A DNA stretch of 64,000 nt from Beaufortia kweichowensis (lineage: Eukaryota > Chordata > Actinopteri > Cypriniformes > Gastromyzontidae). A program made the position numbers and the translations under genes. The DNA is taken from NCBI GenBank assembly GCA_019155185.1, contig CM032816.1, positions 8,720,510 through 8,784,509 on the forward strand. Reading direction: 5' to 3'. How positions within the stretch are numbered: position 1 is the stretch's first letter; each line of letters begins with the position of its first letter. Below, piece by piece: positions 10,513 to 21,300 of the stretch. A model generated the notes under the pieces. It saw nothing but the letters and a program-made list of their open reading frames with translations, was not told the DNA's origin and made no database searches.

Positions 10513-12578
10513 AGGTGTTTGAGGAGCTGTTGTTGGACGCAGACTGGAGCGTGAATCGCGGGCAGCTGGATGTGGTTGTCCTGCAGTGCGTTCTTCCAGC
10601 AGTTCTTTCACTGTTACTGTCCAGTCGGCTTCGGTCGGAGGACAGATCCCAGCGGCGACTACATCAGGTACACAAGCCGGTCCTAACCGCATCTGGATCA
10701 CAGTCACACAGGATGAGTCATATTCACTGACAGATTTGTGTTTCATAAAGGCTTATGTAAAGCATCACAGGTTTGGACTTCACTGTGAATATTCAAAAGA
10801 AACAATGACTTTGTGAAGGGTACCAGCTGTTGCTTTTATAAGTCAAATCTTGGGACTAAAGCTCTTGTTATCTCAAGCGACATTAGTCCACAAAGCCTGA
10901 CGTCGATTCTTTCTTTGATTCTTCCTGTTTTCCTTTTTTTTTTTTTTTTTAGAAATTGGCTTTACCAATAGAACAAAACATACAAAGCCCTTTTGATCTG
11001 TATAATTTATTGTTGTTTCGTTGATTTCTAAAGCAAGCATCACTTGCATTGCACATATTTGGATTTACGTGTTTAAACCTTAAGTTATGGACGATTTAGA
11101 AAAATGAAAACAACCCTTCAAATAAGTTTTTGTTTATATACTGTGCATTCTGTTTTCACATAAAGGAGGTACATCCCAAAGTTGAAAGACTTTCCCAACC
11201 GCTACATTTACGAGCCGTGGAACGCTCCAGAATCGGTGCAGAAGGCGGCCAACTGCATTGTGGGTGTGGACTACCCCAAACCCATGATCAATCACGCCGA
11301 GAGCAGCCGGCTCAACATCGAACGCATGAAGCAAGTTTACCAGCAGCTCTCACACTACAGAGGCCTTAGTAAGTGATAAACACGCTTTGCAACAGAGTTA
11401 AAAAAAATTTTTGTGTTGTTTAGTTTTCAGAAACTACAGTTTATGTTCATAAGTGTTCAGGTAAATGTTAAAAATCCCTCTCTCTCTCTGCAGGTTTGCT
11501 CGCCTCAGTCCCGACAATCCAGGAAGAGGCGGAGCCTCCGATGTCAGATGACTCTCAGGCCAGCAGCAGCACTGGAGGTGAGAAACATCACAACTTATTT
11601 ACAGCTATTGTTAGAATTTTTATTTTATAGTTATGCAAATATAAAAGTTGACGAGCAAGTAGGACTGTCATTACAAATCCTGGAGAGACTTGCACAAAAA
11701 TATTATTTTATGTTTTTTTTTTTACATTTTATTGATTTATATATTAACATTTATTTATTTAGACTTTTTTTATTCAGACCATTTTAATTATTGATCGATA
11801 TCAGAATCTAAATAGACTTTCAACCAGTGTTTGAACAGTGTTTTGAGAAACGTTGCCTACCCTAGCTTTAATTTTTGTGTAATGTCATTGTAAATGATTT
11901 TCAAGGTACATCTGCATTCTTGACAATGTAAATAAATGCCCTAATGGACCTGCCACTGTTTATTATGTAATTTTGTATTAATTAAAGAATAATATTGACA
12001 CGCTAGAGGTCCATTTTACTGTTTAAATAACAGCTTGTGTTTGGTTGCATAAATTAGTTGTTGCTACAGTTACAACTACAATAGTAATCGCTGATGTTAT
12101 AGGCCTCTCGTAACTCCTTATATTTCTTGCCCGATGGCTTTTGTTCTCTAAAGGTCAAGTCTCCGCCCCCTCTCACACCAGCCCACCCCAGCACCCTCAA
12201 CCCCACCCAACTCTGAGACCTCCACCCCAATCTCCAGCCCCACAGCGACGTCCTCCGCCCCCCACGCTCAGAGGAAGAGGGGTCGACCCTCTGAGCTCCC
12301 GAGCAAACAGAAGTCAAAAGTCAAGCACACCAGCCAAGCCAAAGGAGTCGAGCAGACGACAAATGACAAGCAGTGACCACAGGTGAATGGAGTACAAAAA
12401 CAATATATCAATATAGAGAGTCGTTCCGGATCATGATTATAAAACATGTTTCTGCTCTGTTCAGGCTGAGACTGCTTTGGCAGTCAAATATCAGAGGGAA
12501 TCGGAGGACTGCCTCCCTGAATCATCCAGAAAAGGCAGAGAAAAGTGTGAAATGGCGCCACCTTCTGTAGCAGAATAG
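3026..12578 (+). CDS. cry2: Cryptochrome 2, circadian repressor (frame break in exon 8)
   Basis: Flavoprotein of the photolyase/cryptochrome family; vertebrate CRYs bind CLOCK:BMAL1 with PER in the nucleus and repress clock transcription. Exons: 3026-3183, 4526-4634, 6456-6598, 8685-8869, 9136-9224, 9315-9455, 9538-9849, 10515-10667, 11166-11368, 11494-11577, 12154-12382, 12465-about 12578. The start reads MVVNSVHWFRKGLRLHDNPA. The photolyase N-domain fills exons 1-4; the FAD-binding region spans exons 5-9 with 'GLSPYLRFGCLSCR', 'GQLLWREFFYT', '[20 protein letters not shown]' and 'GFGRRTDPSGDYIRRY'. Exon 2-4 wording ('SLEDLDTSLRKLNSRLFVVR', 'RLTFEYDSEP') and the mapk8ip1 neighbour favour CRY2 over CRY1. 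Exon 8 carries one extra base near 10556, breaking the frame inside the conserved 'SVNAGSWMW' segment. The tail frame (exons 11-12) is uncertain: stop at 12570 or 12578, or at 12376 if exon 11 is read in its best-looking frame. Confidence 0.9.
3724..3890 (+). promoter_or_regulatory. D-box plus two E-boxes in cry2 intron 1
   Basis: A perfect D-box TTATGTAAC lies at 3724-3732, and E-boxes CACGTG lie at 3863-3868 and 3885-3890. In zebrafish, closely spaced E- and D-boxes form light-responsive modules of clock genes such as per2 (established knowledge). Position in the first intron, close to the promoter, suits an enhancer. Spacing here (about 130 bp from D-box to first E-box) is wider than in a compact module. 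Confidence 0.45.
5675..5711. repeat. (ATT)n microsatellite in cry2 intron 2
   Basis: About twelve tandem TTA/ATT units ending in a short T run. It is simple sequence; the tyrosine-rich open frame running through it is spurious. Confidence 0.9.
7456..7810 (+). promoter_or_regulatory. Promoter-like block in cry2 intron 3
   Basis: In 350 bp the intron shows a D-box in reverse (GTTACATAA, 7456-7464), a TATA-like TATAAAAG near 7540, a CRE-like TGACGTCC near 7565, a CCAAT box near 7744, a GC-box-like CTCCGCCCC near 7759, and TATA-like TTATAAAC and CTATAAATA near 7774 and 7800. The block is more GC-rich than the surrounding intron. A short open frame of 39 codons starts at about 7859 but has no recognised similarity. 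It could be an internal promoter, an enhancer, or a decayed element; nothing downstream proves transcription. Confidence 0.3.
9915..10514. repeat. 600-bp polypyrimidine tract ending in (CT)n
   Basis: Almost all bases on the plus strand are C or T for about 600 bp, closing with roughly eighteen CT units at 10473-10508, then CATCAG, the 3' splice site of cry2 exon 8. The 206- and 226-codon open frames in it are Phe/Ser/Leu-rich simple sequence, not genes. Such tracts can adopt triplex structure and expand or contract easily. Confidence 0.9.
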
Positions 12579-12661
12579 AAACTGCAAGACATGAAAATAA
12601 TGTAACTAAAGCTGTAATTCTGTCAGGGCGTTATAGGGCTCCAGTTTCCCAACCATTCTCC

Positions 12662-12667
12662 AATAAA
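12662..12667 (+). terminator. cry2: Proximal poly(A) signal of cry2
   Basis: AATAAA about 85 bp after the last possible cry2 stop codon. A distal AATAAA at 13835 offers a 1.3 kb 3' UTR, which would suit the long 3' UTRs usual for CRY2. Confidence 0.5.
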
Positions 12668-13834
12668 GCTGCTTTTGTTTTGTCAAGATCTGAATCATTT
12701 TAAAGAAAGAAATGGTTTCCCCAGATAAAAATGGCCATTCAATCACCCACACATGTATGAGTTTAGTCTGTAAAGTACAAAAGGAGATATTTTGAACTGG
12801 TTGATTACTTCTGTATAGTTACAATGACTGTATAAAGACTGGAGCTTTTTAAGAAGGAAGTGAAATCATAATAAAACGGTCCATATGACTTATATCATTT
12901 ATACACACTTGCAGTCTTATGGGGCCTTTGCATCCTTTTTAAAGCTTGAAAGTTCTAGTCTGCATTTATTGTAATTGCATGGAAGAAACGATCAGTACTT
13001 TCGTCAAAAAATTTCCTTTTTTCTAACACAGAAGAAAGTGTAACTGGTTTGAAATGAAACAAGGGTGTAAGACATTAATAGCATATATAGGTAAACCGTT
13101 TCTATAAGGATGATGTATAACATTAGGAAAGGTTAGGTAAAGGAGTATTTCACTGACAGTATTCATGAAATCCAGCTTAATGTTATGCACTCCTTGCATT
13201 TATTGGTATAAAAACATATAATGAGACATTGGATATAATGCGACCTGCCGTGGTCTTGCCACAGGAATTGAGAGTAATGTTTGTATGAGATCTGATGTAG
13301 TTTGTCTCTAATGGCTTGCAAACCAGAAGCAACTAGTTCGTACAAGCAATGAAGAATTTTTATTTCTTCAGTTTCTGGTTCAGTTATATTTCTGTATAAA
13401 TATACGCTTTGTATACTTAACAAATGCAAACATTTCGTTAGCTCTGGCTGCACTACAGTTTTCAAAATTTGAATAATATTAAATGTTCAGTTTCTAATTC
13501 AATAAGCTTCACCAAGTGATTAATTTACATTTCGCAGTTTTCTAACATTTGTCAATAAATTGTACATTCCAGTACGTGTTCATTTACAATAATTTAACAA
13601 ATAACGTCTCTCCAGCGATGTGGAACAGCTTTATTTATTTTTGTCCCTTTTTCTTTTTTGTATTGTATAAAAGAGTTTATTTTCATTAAAAGGCGGACGG
13701 GATTGTATACGCTGTTCTGTTTGTAGGCAGTAATTTATTGAAGCCTTTTCACTGCATGCTTCTGTCAGCGACAAACGAAATGTTCCTGCGGTATATTGCA
13801 TCTACAATGTTTAACTGTAGAATACAATATATCA

Positions 13835-13840
13835 AATAAA
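13835..13840 (+). terminator. cry2: Possible distal poly(A) signal of cry2
   Basis: AATAAA in an AT-rich stretch with T-rich sequence after it. No gene lies between it and cry2, so it may end a long 3' UTR isoform. The minus-strand 100-codon frame at 13163-13465 inside this stretch has no recognised similarity. Confidence 0.35.
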
Positions 13841-13849
13841 TTTCTTTAA

Positions 13850-14976
13850 CCTATTTGAACCTTTTTTGAGTTTGATTTACTTGTAAGAATTAGTATTTTC
13901 CTGAGTAGTTGTGCTTGCTAAGATTACTCGACATGACCTGCAACAATAAGTTTGTTTCACTTGTTTCCTTTTTGATCGAACATTTTTTGGGCTGTCATGA
14001 TTTTGCCTATTTTACACGAATAGAAAGTGTAAAATGAATCATATTTTAGCTACACATGCATGAAAACACTTAGTCACCAAAGGCCTGTTGATTTGCATTA
14101 AGTGATTAAAATGATTAGCATTTGTATAATATAATCATAAATCAGTTTATCTATCAATCTTTATGGGTATAAACCCAGATAACAAGAACTAAACAATTAT
14201 TGTAAAATTTTTTAATCTTCACTGCTAATCTGCACTTAAACTTTACACTTGCCTAAAGTCACATTTATATTATTAGTTGTTTGTTACTTGGTTTATTTTA
14301 AATGTAGGAATAATGCTGCGTCAATGATAGTTTCTTATGTGTAATATTCACAATATTGCATCAGTAGATGTCTGAGTGCACTGTAAGGCACACCACCCTG
14401 GTATGGTGTATGTCTCAGACTGGTATTGTAATATTGCAATAGAGCAACTGAATGCAGAGCTGATGTGAATGGGGTCCTGTGGGACCTGCACTAATGAGGG
14501 AAGAGCTCTCAGTTCTTGCCCAGGTCAGCTAATGTCTGCTCTTATAGAGCATAATGACCATAGAAAGACTCCAACTGTCTCTTATCTCTCTCTCTGCCTC
14601 TCCGGCTAATTTCTCTTTGTCCTCCACATCATCTGCCGAGTCCTCCAATGAAACTGATCTACTTGAAGTCAATAGCGTGCATTATCTGCATTCGGTCCAA
14701 CGTGCGATGGAAAATAAGATCTTGATCACGACTTGCTCACGAAATGCATGTGATGTAGTGGTAGTGATTAACAGTACAGTAATGAATGGTAATGATACTG
14801 TATATATCACAGATGTCACGGGCGGCCTTGCAGATTTTTCATGTGTTATCAATGGCATCGATCCCGGCCGACATCATGTGCACTACTGCTGGCCCGCTCT
14901 TCTGTGGAGGTGGCAACTTGAGCTGCATTGATCTGGACCATCAATCACTAGCCAGGCAACCCTTTTAGAGAGACTA

Positions 14977-15044
<68 letters not shown>

Positions 15045-15045
15045 A
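13850..15045. other. Intergenic DNA between cry2 and mapk8ip1
   Basis: No recognised gene. A 125-codon plus-strand frame at 14554-14931 has no motif or splice context that I can support. The stretch ends in a pure CT microsatellite and the acceptor-like TTTCAG at 15041-15046, which may precede a 5' UTR exon of mapk8ip1. Confidence 0.5.
14980..15041. repeat. (CT)n microsatellite
   Basis: About 31 uninterrupted CT units directly followed by TTTCAG. Like the tract before cry2 exon 8, it abuts an acceptor-like AG and may serve as a long polypyrimidine tract. Confidence 0.95.
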
Positions 15046-15320
15046 GTCATCCACTGACGACTTTAATGGCTTCACTGAAGGACACACGCAGAGCATCTAG
15101 TGCAAGGAGTGTCAGGGTTGTACAGTATGGGAAGTGAGGACATCCACAGCCGCTACGGCTTCCTGTGGCTGATGTAACCCCCCTGAGGACCTTTTGTAGG
15201 ACGTTTCTGTAAGGAACCAAAACTCCACGCCAGGCGGGTGGTTGAGGAAAAAGTGCCATAATATTGCCAGCCTCATCGATCCCCAAGAAGGGACCAACGC
15301 CACCCCGCCCTGCCCCGCAG

Positions 15321-18300
15321 ATGGTGCTCAGCCTGGCCATGGACTCCAGAGAGGATGGAGACAGCTGGATGGAAGAACAGTGGGAAAAATGGTACAGTAA
15401 TGATACAGCCGTGTCCCCATCTCGGCCTTTAGAGCTGTACTTAACTGACCTTGGATCAGCTTATGTGATTTGTAATGTTATGAGCTGAAATGTTAGTTTT
15501 ATGCGTCTTAAATGAAGTATGTAGGACTATGGGCGCGATAGTGTGTAACTTAATATGTGCGGATGTTGCTTTTGTTCTAATTTTAGACATACTTTGAAAT
15601 GTGCTTTTAGCATTCCACAGTACAAAACTGTAAAAGTAACTGAAAGGATAAAATAACTATGATTTGCAAAAAAGAAAGTGTTCTGGTTTGACTGCAGCGT
15701 TTAAAGTTGCACAAGATTTAGAAGCATTACTGAATCTGTTATTGATCATATTAAATTGTGTTTATCTTGTTAGCTTCTATAAACTGTGTGTGATTGCACA
15801 TTCGCTAATGTATATAAAGTGAAAATACAAGGAATTCAGCATGTCTGTGTGCTTTAAAACCTTTTTTAGCGTAAGTATTTTAGTAAACGGTAAAAAGACA
15901 CTACAAATAAAACCAAAGGCGATGTAGTAATAAATTTATTTTAGGAAGAATAGCAGAAAAATATAGCACGTTTGTGTTTGCTATTGCACAAATTCTTAAT
16001 TTAAGCTTACCTTTTTAAGATTATAATAAAGTTTTAAGAGTAAAAGTAGATGCCTACAATGAAACCTGAAGGTTACATCATTGCAGCAGTTCTAAACTTA
16101 TCAGATGAGCCGTGCCCTCTCTCTGTTAGTCCGACACTGATCTCGTGGAGGTGTGACGTATGATGCGTGTCACTGTCTGTGTGTGGGTGTATTGCCTCTC
16201 TGCAGGTTAACTAATGACATCAGTCTGAATGAATATGAGGACGATGACCTCTCAGAGGTGACAGAAATCACAGATGAGAACGGGATCACCCTCGACTTAA
16301 GAGTAAGTCTATATGTTTTACTGTTATGTGTTTTCAATTTTGAACCTGAACCTGCTGATGAACAAAATACAGTCTTGTTTTATGAGCTCTACTGTAGGAT
16401 TTTAATTAACAATAACAAATTAATGTGTAATATAATTATTAATGAATATCAGTTTTTCATATTTAGCCTATATGGTTATTTTTGTTAAATATTTATTTTA
16501 AGTTAAATACTTTAAATACTTATATTTAAAATATTTTACACCACTTTACATAAGGTATGTGTAATTAAATGTTATTATTTATTATATATTATTATTGAAA
16601 ACACATTATTGTAATGTGCTATATACATTCATATTTTGGAATTTTTTTATTTACATTTTTTAATTTAAATATATTTGTGTATATTCAGTTTTTAATATAG
16701 TTATATAAGAAATTTCATTTAAGGTTTCTTTAAATTCTTACTGTTTATTTTTTTTATATTAATCACTTACTCTAAACTGTAATCATCCTTTGCTATTTAC
16801 CTTAATGCTTTAGTTTTAATTATTGATTTAGCAAAATCATGGTTTCAGACAAAATTTAGCTTGTAACAAAATATATATAATATATATATCATTTTATTGT
16901 CTCTAAACAATATTACACACGGGCTGTATTGTGAGGTTTTAAAAGGTGTGCTAGGATGCCACCTGCACATGTCTATAAGGGTTAATCAGCATCTGTTCTG
17001 TAGCTAATCTTCAATGGGCTAAAGTCCAGGTATGGCATTATCTGATTCCAGAGTCAACCTAAAGGTATGTGTAACTTATAAGCACAGATTTAATGTCACC
17101 GTTAATGTTGTTTTCATGAAATTTTGGAGACCAGTAAAATGCTGTCATCATTTACTCACCTTCATGTCATTCAAACCCTGTATGACTTTTTTCTGCAGAA
17201 CACAAAAGAATATATTTTAAAGAATGTTGGTAACCAAGCAACCTTAACCCCCATTGACTTCCATTGTATGGACACAAAACCATAGAGACATTTCTCAAAA
17301 TATCTTCTTTTGTTTTCCACAGAGGTCAAAAGCACAAACAGGAATATATATGAATGACGTGTGTAAATAAATGATGGTCAACTATAGCTTTAATATGAAA
17401 ATAATTTAATTTCTCTTTTTCTTTGATTAGAGAAAGACTGTAATAATTACAATTATCTTTAGTAAGAAACAAGAGAAATCAGGGAGTTCCCTACTACAAC
17501 ATAAAACATGACGTGTATGTCTGTGGTTGTGTGTCTCCACCCCGTAACCAAACAGCTTTATATAATACACACGGTCATATGCTCTCGTACTGAGTGAAAA
17601 ATCCTCTGTCTTGGCATTCTGTTTACCTCGCAGCAAAAATAGATTTCTAGGTCAAAAGCACATTTCTGGGATATAGATGTCCTGTCTAAAAGTGTGTAGA
17701 GGTTGTTTCAGTATTTAGCATGCAGTGTTGGAATGAAACTGTTGTTCTTACAGCCAAAGTCAATTAGCAGCTTAGTCATTGGATATTAAAGCAACGAGGG
17801 AGACGAATTCGGGGAGCCAATCACATCATTATTTGAAAACATTTTGCTCTATTAGTAAATAGCAAGAGTGTCTGTGCAAAGCTTATTAACCTCCTAATGC
17901 TGTCAAACTGTCATTTCTGTGTGTGTTTATCTTGTCTGTGTCGCGTGACACGCCTCATTGTTCTCCGAGATTGAATTAGCTTTCCTTACAGCAGCCAGGA
18001 AAGCAGCCACAGGCTGATGTCACCCCTCTCGTCCGATTGGCTGGCTGCCTCTGACTGCAGCTCCTTCTCTCTTGCCTCTAAAGCTCTGCTGCCTGCTCTT
18101 CCCAGGATCACATGACTCAGCCGGCCAATGAAACGCCAAGGAGCGGCCGGAGGAGGGGGGTGGTGGAACTGCAGACGGAGATGCTCCACTTGGACCTAAT
18201 TGATGCAGAGGGAGGAATCCAGGAAGAAGAGGAGGAAGAGGAGAACGAGAGGCCGCTGGATCTCGTCGATGCCGTGGATGACAACCACAAAGAGGAACAG

Positions 18301-21300
18301 GGAGCTGGGCTGCCTGTCATTCAGCCAAAGCTGAAGGATTTCATCCCTCCTGTCGCCATGGATACCTACCGGCCTAAGAGACCCACCACCCTGAATCTTT
18401 TCCCCCAAGTGCCAAGGACTCAGGTGAGAAGAGCGCTTTTGATTTCTGCTGCCTGAGGCCTGTGATTTGTATTTGTGTATTTGAGGCAGGTGGTGATCTT
18501 TATGCAAACTGACTGCAAATTCTTCTTTTAGTAAAATTTCTATACTGCACATACAGGAATCTACCTTTTTAGTATGTATCTGGCTTTTCCTCATTCTCGT
18601 GTTATTCGTTTGGACAGATTTTTTATGTGTATTTTAGTCGTGTGTTAATTGGTGGCATGTAGCGTCGGTTTTCTTCGATACTCCCGGCCGGTGATGCTTA
18701 CGCTAAAGCTTCCTGTTTGCGAACGCTCGCTCGGCCCACCTGCTATGAATCACTGCTATCCGCCCTCCATGTGTAATGCAATCTGACATGAGAGAGAGAA
18801 TGGATCATTACTGTTGACCTGTGGGGGTCAAACAACAGGGGACGGCACTTTAACGGGCTGAACCGTACAAAACAAAACAACAAAATGGGAGTTTAACCCT
18901 CATTTTTGTGAAAGTCATGTGTGGAGAGGCCATGTATTTGGAGTAGACAGATGATGTTATGGCTTATGGATTGAAGATTGTCTATTTGATTGAACTTGTT
19001 GATCTGTCTGTTATTATTATATTCATTTTATTTTCATATTTAATATTGTTGATCTGTGTGCTATATAGTGCGACGGGTACAAACATTTCAATTTTATTTT
19101 CATTATTTTGTTATTTGTCTGTCTTTTGAAAATGTTTACAAGATCATTTTTTGTTTTTTGCTAGAAAATCTGTCTTTTTGAATGAAGCAGTATAAAAATG
19201 GCTTATTTATCTAAAAATCATCTTTAAATGGGTGGAAAGTTCCAAGTAAATTTCGTTTGAACCCTAACTGTATACTACATAATTTGATTATTAAAATTTA
19301 TTTGAATATTTATATTTTTTACTTTCAGTACCTCAGAATGTGGACATCTTATCAATATTAGATGTCCCAAATTTAATTAAATGACATCCAGTGACAATAA
19401 AGTCCATTCCTTCTCTGTCTCTGTCTTGTGCAAAGCATTATGGGTAAGGAGGCTGCAGTTGTCCTACTAGATGGGAACTGAATGATTTAAGTAATTGCCC
19501 GTCACTGTGTAGTGTCCTGAAAAGACTACCAACATAGACTTTACTGAACTCAAAATGAGCTGAAATACTGTTTTATTATGCTGCTTGCTGTCATGGGTTA
19601 TGTTCAATGTACTGTAAAAAGGACATTTCTGGTTATTAAGATCTTTGATAAATGGATTTGGTTTTAGAACAACACCGAACAACTATAATTTGCTGTAAAC
19701 AATGCTTATTTTTAATAAACAGGACTAAAAATTACACTTCTGTCATCATGTACTCGTGCTCACATGCTCCAAATCATATGTTTTTTTCTTCAGTAATTGC
19801 ATAAGATTTAGCATCTTATTTATAGCATTAAAGCTAATAGGAATTAAAGTAAAAATTCATTTAAAGGATATTTTACATCAGTATTACTTTCACCAGCTAT
19901 CTGGTTGATGGCATGGGCTTGAAGACAAACTTCAGAGATAGAAACATATAGCATATACTGTTTACTGCATATTTATAATGTAAAAATCGTTTTTGCTTGA
20001 ATGTGTAAGCCCGCCAAATTACATCCAGGTCAACAAACTGTTTCACAACTAAAGAGAGTTGTTGACGGCTTTAAATGCACTTCTCTCTCTTTAATCTTGT
20101 AATCTTGGCTTGTCAAATTGCTCCACGTCTGCGGTATTAGCGCGGCTCCTGAGATCAAAGAGCATCTGAGGAATTAGCAAGAAGCTTTTCCACAGAAAGT
20201 GAACAAAGATATTGGCTAGAGCTGTAAACAATGGGAAAGTATTCTCAAGGGATATCTATATATTCCTTAGCAAGGGAGGAGCCAACATGATGGCTGACCA
20301 GCTTACAGTCACCGGCATTATAATTCTGTACTATGAAATGTTTCTATTCCACTAGAAAATGGAGGACAAGAACTGACTTATCCACTGGGAATTGACAAAG
20401 TGGAAATTGCAGAATAAGACAGGTGGCTGGAGGGGAGGGATTGAAAAGTAAGAGGGATTTGTCATGTCATCAGGAATAGGAAAATTGTTTTTTTTTTACT
20501 TAGAATAACATGCAGGGATGACTGGTATGTGTTTTAATAAAATAAATAGTGTCATATTTACATCATGTTGGTTTAGTGGACTCGTATACAGTATGTACTG
20601 CGCAGCATGTAGTATGCTACTGTGCCACAGGAACATATGGTGTCACTCCTTAAATTACACAAATGCAAACCTGAAACTAAATCGCGTCAATTTTGATTTC
20701 ATGTTGAGTTTGATACATTTTGCTTTTATTAGTAACAACAACAAATCTCTTAAAAGCTCATTTTAATTATAAAGAATGATAGGGACAATTATCAAATCTG
20801 CTTTTAAATACTTTTAAAAAAACTAATTTTTTAAACTTAATTTTATATCTGTTATACCTTGCGTATATTTTATAACGGCCAGTCAGTTATTATGCTGACA
20901 GTAATAGACAGACACAGCATCCTTTTCTTTAAATCTGATGATTAAACTACTGCACTGTACATATCAAGGATTCAAATTTCTTCGATCTGTTACCATTTTA
21001 GAATCACTGTATAAAAGCATCATACCACCATCTGCCTCTTCCATCACGAACAGCACTTGGCTTTCCCATCTACCCCCACACTTACGCATACAGTGACACG
21101 AGCTCACGCATGCCAATTCCTGCATCATCGATGGGTGCGTTGCTATGGCAACACAGTAGTGTCAGCCTTAAAGGTGCATCATACAGTGCCGTCCATCGTG
21201 AGTCGGCGATACGACAGCAGTAAAGGGTGTCAGGATTGCTTTTCCTGTAAATCCCTGATTTACGGGTTGTAGTTAAAAATGTGTGTGTGTGTTTGTGTCG

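Noticed and set aside
9902..10730. Two long open frames (206 and 226 codons) rich in Phe, Ser and Leu
   Set aside because: They are translations of a simple polypyrimidine tract; only the last part overlaps true cry2 exon 8, in the wrong frame at first.
13163..13465. 100-codon minus-strand frame in the cry2 3' flank
   Set aside because: No recognised motif, AT-rich, probably within the cry2 3' UTR on the other strand.
14554..14931. 125-codon plus-strand open frame upstream of mapk8ip1
   Set aside because: No recognised similarity, no splice context, starts in a Leu/Ser-rich low-complexity part. Kept as unexplained but not called.
18196..18594. 132-codon minus-strand frame
   Set aside because: Antisense shadow of mapk8ip1 exon 3.
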